NCBI GenBank assembly: GCA_032718475.1
Contig: JAUCBJ010005257.1
Span: forward strand, 1-30,415
DNA from: Nemertoderma westbladi
Lineage: Eukaryota; Xenacoelomorpha; Nemertodermatida; Nemertodermatidae
Direction of reading: 5' to 3'
DNA length: 30,415 nucleotides
The translations under genes were made by a program, and so were the position numbers. The notes below the pieces were generated by a model that saw nothing but the letters and a program-made list of their open reading frames with translations, made no database searches and was not told where the DNA came from. Positions 21,701 through 30,415 of the stretch are shown piece after piece; position 1 is the first letter of the stretch; the number at the start of each line of letters is the position of its first letter.

Positions 21701-24700
21701 CTGTTTGTTTTAGGTAATGCTTGTATCTGTTTGTTTTAGGTAATGCTTGTATCTGTTTGTTTTAGGTAATGCTTGTATCTGTTTGTTTTAGGTAATGCTT
21801 GTATCTGTTTGTTTTAGGTAATGTTTGTATCTGTTTGTTTTAGGTAATGCTTGTATCTGTTTGTTTTAGGTAATGTTTGTATCTGTTTGTTTTAGGTAAT
21901 GCTTGTATCTGTTTGTTTTAGGTAATGCTTGTATCTGTTTGTTTTAGGTAATGCTTGTATCTGTTTGTTTTAGGTAATGCTTGTATCTGTTTGTTTTAGG
22001 TAATGCTTGTATCTGTTTGTTTTAGGTAATGTTTGTATCTGTTTGTTTTAGGTAATGTTTGTATCTGTTTGTTTTAGGTAATGCTTGTATCTGTTTGTTT
22101 TAGGTAATGCTTGTATCTGTTTTAGGTAATGCTTGTATCTGTTTGTTTTAGGTAATGCTTGTATCTGTTTGTTTTAGGTAATGCTTGTATCTGTTTTAGG
22201 TAATGCTTGTATCTGTTTGTTTTAGGTAATGCTTGTATCTGTTTGTTTTAGGTAATGTTTGTATCTGTTTGTTTTAGGTAATGCTTGTTTCTGTTTGTTT
22301 TAGGTAATGTTTGTATCTGTTTGTTTTAGGTAATGCTTGTATCTGTTTGTTTTAGGTAATGTTTGTATCTGTTTGTTTTAGGTAATGTTTGTATCTGTTT
22401 GTTTTAGGTAATGCTTGTATCTGTTTTAGGTAATGCTCGTATCTGTTTGTTTGAGGTAATGCTTGTATCTGTTTGTTTTAGGTAATGCTTGTATCTGTTT
22501 TAGGTAATGCTTGTATCTGTTTTAGGTAATGCTTGTATCTGTTTGTTTTAGGTAATGCTTGTATCTGTTTGTTTTAGGTAATGCTTGTATCTGTTTTAGG
22601 TAATGCTTGTATCTGTTTGTTTTAGGTAATGCTTGTATCTGTTTGTTTTAGGTAATGCTTGTATCTGTTTGTTTTAGGTAATGCTTGTATCTGTTTGTTT
22701 TAGGTAATGCTTGTATCTGTTTTAGGTAATGCTTGTATCTGTTTGTTTTAGGTAATGCTTGTATCTGTTTGTTTTAGGTAATGCTTGTATCTGTTTGTTT
22801 TAGGTAATGTTTGTATCTGTTTGTTTTAGGTAATGTTTGTATCTGTTTGTTTTAGGTAATGTTTGTATCTGTTTGTTTTAGGTAATGTTTGTATCTGTTT
22901 GTTTTAGGTAATGCTTGTTTCTGTTTGTTTTAGGTAATGTTTGTATCTGTTTGTTTTAGGTAATGCTTGTATCTGTTTGTTTTAGGTAATGCTTGTATCT
23001 GTTTGTTTTAGGTAATGCTTGTATCTGTTTGTTTTAGGTAATGTTTGTATCTGTTTGTTTTAGGTAATGCTTGTATCTGTTTGTTTTAGGTAATGCTTGT
23101 ATCTGTTTGTTTTAGGTAATGCTTGTATCTGTTTTAGGTAATGCTTGTATCTGTTTGTTTTGGGTAATGCTTGTATCTGTTTGTTTTAGGTAATGCTTGT
23201 ATCTGTTTTAGGTAATGCTTGTATCTGTTTGTTTTAGGTAATGCTTGTATCTGTTTGTTTTAGGTAATGTTTGTATCTGTTTGTTTTAGGTAATGCTTGT
23301 TTCTGTTTGTTTTAGGTAATGTTTGTATCTGTTTGTTTTAGGTAATGCTTGTATCTGTTTGTTTTAGGTAATGTTTGTATCTGTTTGTTTTAGGTAATGT
23401 TTGTATCTGTTTGTTTTAGGTAATGCTTGTATCTGTTTTAGGTAATGCTTGTATCTGTTTGTTTGAGGTAATGCTTGTATCTGTTTGTTTTAGGTAATGC
23501 TTGTATCTGTTTTAGGTAATGCTTGTATCTGTTTGTTTTAGGTAATGCTTGTATCTGTTTGTTTTAGGTAATGCTTGTATCTGTTTGTTTTAGGTAATGC
23601 TTGTATCTGTTTGTTTTAGGTAATGCTTGTATCTGTTTTAGGTAATGCTTGTATCTGTTTGTTTTAGGTAATGCTTGTATCTGTTTGTTTTAGGTAATGC
23701 TTGTATCTGTTTGTTTTAGGTAATGTTTGTATCTGTTTGTTTTAGGTAATGTTTGTATCTGTTTGTTTTAGGTAATGTTTGTATCTGTTTGTTTTAGGTA
23801 ATGTTTGTATCTGTTTGTTTTAGGTAATGCTTGTTTCTGTTTGTTTTAGGTAATGTTTGTATCTGTTTGTTTTAGGTAATGCTTGTATCTGTTTGTTTTA
23901 GGTAATGCTTGTATCTGTTTTAGGTAATGCTTGTATCTGTTTGTTTTAGGTAATGCTTGTATCTGTTTGTTTTAGGTAATGCTTGTATCTGTTTTAGGTA
24001 ATGCTTGTATCTGTTTGTTTTAGGTAATGCTTGTATCTGTTTGTTTTAGGTAATGTTTGTATCTGTTTGTTTTAGGTAATGCTTGTTTCTGTTTGTTTTA
24101 GGTAATGTTTGTATCTGTTTGTTTTAGGTAATGCTTGTATCTGTTTGTTTTAGGTAATGCTTGTATCTGTTTTAGGTAATGCTTGTATCTGTTTGTTTTA
24201 GGTAATGCTTGTATCTGTTTGTTTTAGGTAATGCTTGTATCTGTTTGTTTTAGGTAATGTTTGTATCTGTTTGTTTTAGGTAATGTTTGTATCTGTTTGT
24301 TTTAGGTAATGTTTGTATCTGTTTGTTTTAGGTAATGTTTGTATCTGTTTGTTTTAGGTAATGCTTGTATCTGTTTGTTTTAGGTAATGCTTGTATCTGT
24401 TTGTTTTAGGTAATGCTTGTATCTGTTTGTTTTAGGTAATGCTTGTATCTGTTTGTTTTAGGTAATGCTTGTATCTGTTTGTTTTAGGTAATGTTTGTAT
24501 CTGTTTGTTTTAGGTAATGCTTGTATCTGTTTGTTTTAGGTAATGCTTGTATCTGTTTGTTTTAGGTAATGCTTGTATCTGTTTGTTTTAGGTAATGTTT
24601 GTATCTGTTTGTTTTAGGTAATGTTTGTATCTGTTTGTTTTAGGTAATGTTTGTATCTGTTTGTTTTAGGTAATGCTTGTATCTGTTTGTTTTAGGTAAT

Positions 24701-26488
24701 GCTTGTATCTGTTTTAGGTAATGCTTGTATCTGTTTGTTTTAGGTAATGCTTGTATCTGTTTGTTTTAGGTAATGCTTGTATCTGTTTGTTTTAGGTAAT
24801 GCTTGTATCTGTTTGTTTTAGGTAATGCTTGTATCTGTTTGTTTTAGGTAATGTTTGTATCTGTTTGTTTTAGGTAATGTTTGTATCTGTTTGTTTTAGG
24901 TAATGTTTGTATCTGTTTGTTTTAGGTAATGCTTGTATCTGTTTGTTTTAGGTAATGTTTGTATCTGTTTGTTTTAGGTAATGCTTGTATCTGTTTGTTT
25001 TAGGTAATGTTTGTATCTGTTTGTTTTAGGTAATGCTTGTATCTGTTTGTTTTAGGTAATGCTTGTATCTGTTTGTTTTAGGTAATGCTTGTATCTGTTT
25101 TAGGTAATGCTTGTATCTGTTTGTTTTGGGTAATGCTTGTATCTGTTTGTTTTAGGTAATGCTTGTATCTGTTTGTTTTAGGTAATGCTTGTATCTGTTT
25201 GTTTTAGGTAATGTTTGTATCTGTTTGTTTTAGGTAATGCTTGTATCTGTTTGTTTTAGGTAATGTTTGTATCTGTTTGTTTTAGGTAATGCTTGTATCT
25301 GTTTGTTTTAGGTAATGTTTGTATCTGTTTGTTTTAGGTAATGTTTGTATCTGTTTGTTTTAGGTAATGCTTGTATCTGTTTGTTTTAGGTAATGTTTGT
25401 ATCTGTTTGTTTTAGGTAATGCTTGTATCTGTTTGTTTTAGGTAATGCTTGTATCTGTTTGTTTTAGGTAGTGCTTGTATCTGTTTGTTTTAGGTAATGC
25501 TTGTATCTGTTTGTTTTAGGTAATGTTTGTATCTGTTTGTTTTAGGTAATGCTTGTATCTCTAAAGGCTGGTGGCGTTGGAGTTAATCTCATTGGCGGTA
25601 GTCATTTATTTCTCACTGATATGCATTGGAACCCCCAACTGGAGGAACAGGCCTGTGATAGAATATACCGAGTGGGTCAGACGAGGGAAGTTTTCATTCA
25701 CAGGTGGGTTTATGTTTTATTTAATACCCCGTTCGTCTGTTAATCCGCGCAGATAATGGGCGCAAAGTTATACGTCATTCCTATAAATAGAAACATGTTG
25801 AATGTTATTAATACAACGCCTAATGGAAGTCAGTTGAAATAACTTTCCTTAAAGGTAAACACAATTAATTACAACGTGTGTCGCCCCCTAATGGAAGTCT
25901 GTTGAAATAACTTTCCTTAAAGGTAAACACAATTACGTCTTATACCCCATTAACTACAAAAAAATAATAGAATTAGGACCCTCTAAAACCCCCGCCATAC
26001 ACTAAATGATACCGGTAATAAACTGCACGAAAGCTAAGTCTATATTCTATAAGAAAATATATGACAATTTTGTCGCCGGGAAAGGGGGTCTAGGACAAAA
26101 ATAATTAATTTGTGAAAAAATGTTATCTTCTTCTTTCAATATCTGGCCAAGCATTTTTCATATTATAAATTATGCGTTCAATCACTCAGTCGAACATGTT
26201 GCTTTTAAGATAGATTTCTTAGGCGAATACGCATCTATCCGAGGGCTTTGTTACACTTTGTGGCTAGCTCCGTACGAAATGTTTAATACTTAATGGAATT
26301 TTACTAACTTTCAGTTTTCAGTAATTAAATGAAATTCTTATAGATTCGTTGTTACTGACACTGTGGAGGAGAAAATACTGCAACTTCAGCAGAAGAAGAT
26401 GGATTTAGCTAGTGGAGTTCTATCAGGTTCCAAAGTTACCGCACATAAACTGTCGTTACAAGACTTGCGGTTATTGTTTGGTGTCTAA
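17572..26488 (+). CDS. TTF2: TTF2/lodestar: transcription termination factor 2, SNF2-family ATPase (four coding exons)
   Basis: Joining 17572-18780, 19089-20492, 25546-25703 and 26344-26488 gives about 971 aa (human about 1160). Two GRF-type zinc fingers come first: C6, H9, C32, C38 with FYMC, then C53, H56, C81, C92. A divergent linker carries the conserved DDVIFL (169-174). The SNF2 core has Q-motif [10 protein letters not shown] (about 338-347), Walker A DDMGLGKT (362-369), motif Ia [12 protein letters not shown] (about 434-445), DEAH (533-536), motif III WAVTGTP (558-564), IVIVSQW (820-826), motif [14 protein letters not shown] (874-886) and motif [13 protein letters not shown] (907-917). 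The C-terminus LRLLFGV matches TTF2. The family is a dsDNA-dependent ATPase that removes RNA polymerase II from templates, notably at mitosis. All conserved catalytic motifs are present. Confidence 0.94.
18781..19088 (+). other. TTF2 intron 2
   Basis: This is a phase-0 intron of 308 nt, AT-rich with many TAAT runs. It has donor GTTACC and acceptor TTTAATCAG. Nothing else was seen in it. Confidence 0.8.
19089..20492 (+). CDS. TTF2: TTF2 coding exon 2 (helicase lobe 1 and start of lobe 2)
   Basis: Acceptor TTTAATCAG precedes VNSDSSKT, phase 0. The exon ends at GGAATTCAG before donor GTTAGA, also phase 0, and encodes residues 404-871. It carries motifs Ia to IV including DEAH. A 24-bp coding repeat sits in the insert between the lobes. 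An upstream ATG at 19077 is in frame but lies in the intron. Confidence 0.9.
19911..19990 (+). repeat. Coding 24-bp tandem repeat in TTF2
   Basis: Three 24-bp units (19911-19934, 19935-19958, 19959-19982) plus a partial fourth encode GSAGRVAS-like octapeptides at about residues 678-705. They fall in the variable insert between the two helicase lobes, so the frame is kept and the ATPase core is not interrupted. Confidence 0.9.
20493..21511 (+). other. TTF2 intron 3, unique 5' part with a microsatellite and inverted repeat
   Basis: The intron starts GTTAGA. It holds a GTCT microsatellite at about 20642-20671 and an imperfect inverted repeat: the arm at about 20877-20911 (ATATCGTGACC, then GAGCCAGAACAAC) returns inverted at about 21292-21332. 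This looks like a small foldback or MITE-like element. No coding potential was recognised. Confidence 0.6.
21512..25560 (+). repeat. 4-kb minisatellite in TTF2 intron 3, built from the 3' splice site plus exon 3 start
   Basis: From the first GTAATG at 21532 to the exon at 25546 there are 4014 nt. I counted 17 short units (22 bp, one TTTG lost); the remaining 3640 nt divide exactly into 140 units of 26 bp, so 157 units in all. Each unit runs GTAATGCTTGTATCT then GTTTGTTTTAG, with a common C/T variant at unit position 7 and rare variants (TTTGAG, TTTGGG, CTTGTTTCTG). The final TTTTAG at 25540-25545 is the acceptor of exon 3, and the first 15 nt of the exon equal the unit start. Confidence 0.97.
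25546..25703 (+). CDS. TTF2: TTF2 coding exon 3 (motifs V and VI)
   Basis: The exon begins GTAATGCTTGTATCT, directly after the last TTTTAG of the minisatellite, and encodes [15 protein letters not shown] to VFIH plus two bases of Arg924. The following donor is CACAG then GTGGGT at 25704. Its first 15 nt are the same as the repeat unit upstream, so the exon start is part of the array. It encodes residues 872-923. Confidence 0.92.
25704..26343 (+). other. TTF2 intron 4 with a 68-bp tandem duplication
   Basis: Donor GTGGGT, acceptor TTATAG. A segment starting CTAATGGAAGTC is repeated with a 68-bp period (about 25819-25886 and 25887-25935), ending each time in GGTAAACACAATTA. The second copy begins with CGCCCCCTAATGG (25882-25894), a close match to a CTCF motif on the other strand. 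Confidence 0.7.
26344..26488 (+). CDS. TTF2: TTF2 coding exon 4 (C-terminus)
   Basis: The exon follows acceptor TTCTTATAG and completes Arg924, then encodes 47 residues beginning [15 protein letters not shown] and ending DLRLLFGV before TAA. This matches the conserved end of TTF2 ([15 protein letters not shown]). It is too short to stand out as an open frame and was found by following splice phase from exon 3. Confidence 0.9.
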
Positions 26489-26829
26489 TTCATTCTAAAA
26501 CTATTTAATTTCCTCTAGAATATCGTTGTTTCCTTGGTTACCATATGCAATATTTAAATGATTTTGTGCTAATAATGTTATATTTTCTTAAAAAAAAAAC
26601 TTTGAATTCATATAAAATCAAAATTTAACGGGACACTGGCAATAAGACATCAATAACCGGAATCGCAAATGCCGGAATATTCCGGCCGGAACTGAAATTT
26701 TCATAACATAAAGCCTGGGTCTCATACGATCCAGGAAATAGACATTACGGCTTACATTTTATTGCTTTAATATTTTATTTGCAACATTCAGTCATTATTA
26801 CAATAATTATTGTTTACAAATAAAAAGAT
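26489..26829 (+). other. TTF2 3' flank
   Basis: AT-rich sequence, probably the TTF2 3' UTR, including a CCGGAATATTCCGGCCGG near-palindrome at about 26672-26690. Confidence 0.5.
26819..26824 (+). terminator. Candidate polyadenylation signal of TTF2
   Basis: This is a plain AATAAA 331 nt after the TTF2 stop, in AT-rich sequence just before the LINE relic. No other canonical hexamer was seen between the stop and this point, though ATATAAA at about 26610 could serve as a variant. Confidence 0.35.
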
Positions 26830-29215
26830 AGGTTTTCCATCGGTAGGATACGGGAAACCCTAGCCTCACAGTTAGAGAGAATGTTACCGATTATTGGAGT
26901 GGACGATGCACGTAATCGCTTAAAAAGACTGCCGATTGCAACTGCACGAATATGTATAAAAGTTGGAATTCCAAATTTGCTACACGTAAGAGAGATATTG
27001 TTTGGCTAATGGTTCGTCATTCTGGGAATTTTGAAAAGCATCCTAATACTGTTATTGTAATCTACTTGTACTTTACAGAATACACGATCTGAAAATTTGA
27101 ATCTAGACCAAACAGCATTTCAATATAAAGATGAACAAAACGCTTTAAAAACTTTAATTTTAACTGAAAGTGAACAAGAACCGAATTCCCTAACGAGTGT
27201 ATTACACCGTGCGTATAGGGTGGCAGTCTGACGCTTTATATCAAAATCATCATCAGTTGTTAAGTGAAATACGTGGCCTAAGTAAATATATTTATCTACA
27301 ATATCCAAGTACTCACTATTAATATAAACTTTAATTGGTATAACTGCACAATTCTTTGGTAAAAAATATATACTGTTCGATTTTTTCAAATTAAATAACA
27401 TCGAATTAGTACCCGCGAATTCAACACAAATATTAATAAAATGTTGTAACCCAAATACACCATGTCCTGGAATATAGTGTCGTTATTCTGGTACATATGC
27501 CCCCCCCCCCCCCAATTTTTTTCTACAAATCTTAATGAGATTGCATAAAATTTGAAACAGAGATAGTTTCAACTCCCTCCTCCTTACTGGATGAGCCAGA
27601 ATTTTTATTTTCTCTTTCGTTCTTTAGCTACAAACTTTAAAAAAAAAAGGTGTCTCCGGTGATATATTGCACCAGTTACAACAGTTATTCTTCAACCTTA
27701 TAGTGATTTGTAGATACTAGTGGAAAGCTGGTCGCGCAAGGATTCCAAATATGTAAAAATATTTAAATTTGGTTGGGAAATAGCTGAGCTATGGACATTC
27801 GAGTGTTGCATGTATGTGCTTCTGCTGCTGCCCATATTTATTATATTTAATAAATAGACAATGTTCTAGAACATTTTGCATATGTAGGATTATCCATATA
27901 CTAGTATTGTATTATCCATGGACTTCTAGAATGTGATTTATATTTATGTTATTTATAGGTATAAATTAATATTCTAGAAGTCCATGTATTATCATGTAGG
28001 CATTGGATTGTTGCCAAGCTACTTATGAGATAATTAAAGATAAGATAATTGAGATTATTAAAGCGCTATTTCCCAACCAAAATCAAATATTTTTACATAT
28101 TTTGAATCCTTGCGCGACCAGCTTTCCATTAGTACCTATAAATCACTAGAAGAATAACTATGGTGTATCTGGTGTACTATCGCTAGAGACACTTTTTTAA
28201 ACGTTTGTAGCTAAAGAACGAAAGCGGAAATAAAAATTTTGGCTCACCCAGCTAGGAGGAGGGAGGTGAAACTATCTCTGTTTCATTTTTTAGATTTAGA
28301 TCTCAGATTTTTAAAACAAATTGGGGGGGGGGGGGGGGGGGGGGGCATGTACCAGAATATCGACACCATATTCCAGGACATGGTGTAATGAGTGAGAAAA
28401 TAACCCTTAATCATCAGCGTAACCTAAGTGATTGGTTCGTTGACTACCAATACGGCACCCGGTATCCGAATTATTTAAGGCCATGCTTAAGTCGTCAATG
28501 TAAATATTAAACAGAAAACGGCTCAACAAACCACCCTGTTTCGTACCATTGGTAACAAAAAAATTATCACAAATACAAGCACCCCATGATACATAAAGTA
28601 TCTGATGACGATTACAATAAGCTATCAACCTAACCATGATTGGTGTAGTACCAATATTAATTAACTTATTGAATAATATAAAATGGTTTACCCTGTCAAA
28701 CGCTTTGCTTGCATCAAGCATACAGCAATAAACTGGTGTGTCGTTCTCTAAATAAAAGTTTACAAATTTTTTAAAAGCATAAATACAAAACTCCGTACCA
28801 GAGTTACTCTTAAAACCAAATTGGTTATCACTTGTGATTAAATATATCTTAATACGACAGATAATAATTATTTCCAATATCTTAGATATACTAATACTGA
28901 TCGCAATACCTCTATAATTGTCCATGTTAGTAACATCGCCCGTTTTATCCTTAATTAATGGAATAATCTTAGCTTCAATAATACTATCAGGTACGAACCC
29001 GTGAATAATACATAAATTAAATAATTGCGTTAAAAATGTACATAATAAATAACTACAACTGTACTTAAAATGTTCAGCAGATGTACCAACAGCTTTACCA
29101 ACTTTTAAGCTCGATATTGCCTCCATAGTGTAATATGGAATCGCATTGTAACAATTAACAAAGAATGCAATAGGGCCTTCGCGCAGCACGTGACTTAAAT
29201 TTAATTTAAGTACTA
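26830..29215 (-). pseudogene. LINE reverse transcriptase relic, split by a foldback element
   Basis: The upstream part (29189-28407) encodes an almost intact reverse transcriptase core: IIPLIKDKTGDVTNMDNYRG, CCMLDASKAFDRVNH, NGTKQGGLLSRFLFNIYIDD and YADD. After the insertion the same protein resumes as GLQHFINICVEFAGTNSMLF (about 27445-27385), KKSNSIYFLP and DKYIYLGHVF, then in shifted frames VDYNNSIRMLFKIPR and GIPTFIHIRAVAIGSLFKRL down to about 26830. A stop directly follows YADD. It is a 5'-truncated, dead copy of the Jockey/CR1 group or a relative. Confidence 0.88.
27458..28385. mobile_element. 928-bp foldback element with TA target duplication
   Basis: The ends are CACCATGTCCTGGAATA and its inverse, each flanked by TA. 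Imperfect arms of about 320 nt include matched homopolymers (C about 14 at 27501, G about 23 at 28323), GCTCACCC, TAGCTAAAGAACGAAA and CGCGACCAGCTTTCC. The loop holds TTCTAGAA palindromes. No transposase is present, so it is non-autonomous; TA targets suggest a Tc1/mariner-type partner. It interrupts the LINE between YADD and GLQHF. Confidence 0.88.
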
Positions 29216-29586
29216 ATTCGAAAGTATTACTGTATTAGGATATTATTGGAATGTGGTGTGGAATGTTAGGAATGTATATGAATCAGCAGTCCGGTAGAGG
29301 TTTACATATTTAAAAGAACTGCCGAAATATAAGTTATATGAGTATTATTTGTTATGATTTCTACCATTATATTCTTCCACGCAAAGTTCCTAGTCCTATA
29401 GGTCCAATCAAAACATTCTGTATATTGCCAATGGTTCAACGTAATCAAAGAGACGACGCTAGACACGCACGCAGCCAATCCCAGTGAAAAATGCACGCAA
29501 ATAAGTAGTCATAAGTGATAATTCTAGAAAGGCTTTTCTGCGAATGTAGGCTATTGTGTAATTCATTTCAGTACCGGTCTGCCTAA
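29216..29586. other. Intergenic, no gene seen
   Basis: A CCAAT box lies near 29430 but no exon could be assigned. Confidence 0.45.
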
Positions 29587-29870
29587 CTGTCTGCACCAGG
29601 TGTCTGCACCAGGTGTCTGCACCAGGTGTCTGCACCAGGTGTCTGCACCAGGTGTCTGCACTAGGTGTCTGCACCAGGTGTCTGCACCAGGTGTCTGCAC
29701 CAGGTGTCTGCACCAGGTGTCTGCACCCACCAGGTGTCTGCACCAGGTGTCTGCACCAGGTGTCTGCACCAGGTGTCTGCACCAGGTGTCTGCACCAGGT
29801 GTCTGCACCAGGTGTCTGCACCAGTTGTCTGCACCAGGTGTCTGCACCAGGTGTCTGCACCAGGTGTCTG
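29587..29870. repeat. 13-bp minisatellite, 21 copies
   Basis: GTGTCTGCACCAG repeats from 29587 to 29870, with 21 copies of CTGCACCAG, one 4-bp insertion near 29727 and two single-base variants (CACTAG, CCAGTTG). Each period contains CAG|GT. The first copy is preceded by CCTAACTGT, which resembles a branch point. Long open frames here on both strands are products of the repeat. Confidence 0.95.
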
Positions 29871-29989
29871 CTTAACGTTTACACCCCAATTCCGCTTGGT
29901 TTATATCTTGATTATCAATAAAATAGTAACGTGAAATATTTATGGAGCGTATATTTGAGAATGTTGAAATAATGCGTTTAGTAGTGTGA

Positions 29990-30415
29990 CCAGCGTCTTG
30001 AATTTCCGCTTACCTCTAGCGGCAGACTGGAGAAATGCAGATCGACCACCTTCCTCAGAAAGACGCAGCATGTGCTCTAGTACATATGCCAATATTCACT
30101 TTAAATAAATTAATATCAAGGAATTGGGGACAGTTATACATTTCGCCCTCTAGCGGCAGACTGGAGGACTCCAGACCGTTTACTGCCCACCAAAGACTCA
30201 GGCCGACTTCTACTACATATCTGCTACGTTTCAGCTTGAACGGATCATAAATAACGAGATGGGAGAAAGATTTCACTTTCAAACATTTCGCCCTCTAGCG
30301 GCAGACTGAAGAACTGCACACGGATTAGCCTTCAATTCAATTCAATTCAATTCCTTCTTTCAAAGTCACAGCTAATGGTCTAGTACATATCTGCCAAATT
30401 TCAGCTTAAACGGAT
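29990..30415. repeat. Satellite of about 134-145 bp, three copies, running off the edge
   Basis: CCTCTAGCGGCAGACTG recurs at about 30013, 30147 and 30292, each followed by related blocks such as CTAGTACATATCTGC and TTTCAGCTTRAACGGAT. Copies 2 and 3 contain TCGCCCTCTAGCGG. A TTCAA microsatellite lies at about 30331-30352. Confidence 0.85.

Noticed and set aside
21532-25545. CRISPR-like array because of regular repeats
   Set aside because: There are no unique spacers; units are contiguous and lie in a eukaryotic intron.
29459-29934. Cysteine-rich repeat proteins on both strands
   Set aside because: A 13-bp repeat without stops opens several frames; there is no start context or family.

Overview
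This window is animal nuclear DNA. Its genes are split by GT-AG introns, most of the rest is decayed non-LTR and LTR retrotransposons, foldback elements, SINE pieces and satellites, and there is no sign of prokaryotic operons. The 11-finger CTCF gene points to a bilaterian. A marine invertebrate is plausible, but I cannot fix the clade from the sequence.

Layout. (1) 1-3.6 kb: AT-rich repeats, a cluster of TTCTAGAA palindromes, a LINE 3' relic, a solo foldback arm and a tRNA-like SINE relic. (2) 3951-8514, minus strand: a complete two-exon CTCF gene of about 719 aa. Its 2.4 kb intron is mostly a 40-bp minisatellite. (3) 8.5-17.5 kb: intergenic DNA holding degenerate 180-bp repeats, a CR1/L2-like LINE relic split by a SINE, foldback elements, other reverse transcriptase relics and the 3' part of a Ty3/Gypsy element. 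(4) 17572-26488, plus strand: a complete four-exon TTF2/lodestar gene of about 971 aa (GRF zinc fingers plus a SNF2 ATPase). Its third intron carries a 4.0 kb, 157-unit minisatellite. (5) 26.8-29.2 kb: a LINE relic split by a 928-bp foldback element. (6) 29.6-30.4 kb: a 13-bp minisatellite and a roughly 140-bp satellite running off the edge.

The main discovery concerns the two large intronic minisatellites. Each is built from the splice junction of its host intron. In CTCF the unit is the last 29 nt of exon 1 plus the first 10 nt of the intron, so the 5' splice site is repeated 49 times. In TTF2 the unit is the 3' splice site plus the first exon bases, repeated upstream of exon 3 as 157 units of 26 or 22 bp. 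The arrays mirror each other, one made of donors and one of acceptors. Both have an AG|GT core, and in both only the copy touching the real exon keeps the reading frame open. A third array (13 bp) also has CAG|GT at every period. This suggests a shared process, tandem amplification of AGGT junctions, which could create or enlarge introns and could affect splicing of a chromatin-architecture gene and a transcription-termination gene.

CTCF and TTF2 are transcribed away from each other, with about 9 kb of transposon debris between their starts. The window also holds several close matches to the bilaterian CTCF DNA motif, including two in the right-edge satellite and one inside the CTCF coding exon. 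Gene identities rest on protein motifs that I read and compared from memory of the families. Splicing, expression and binding are inferred.
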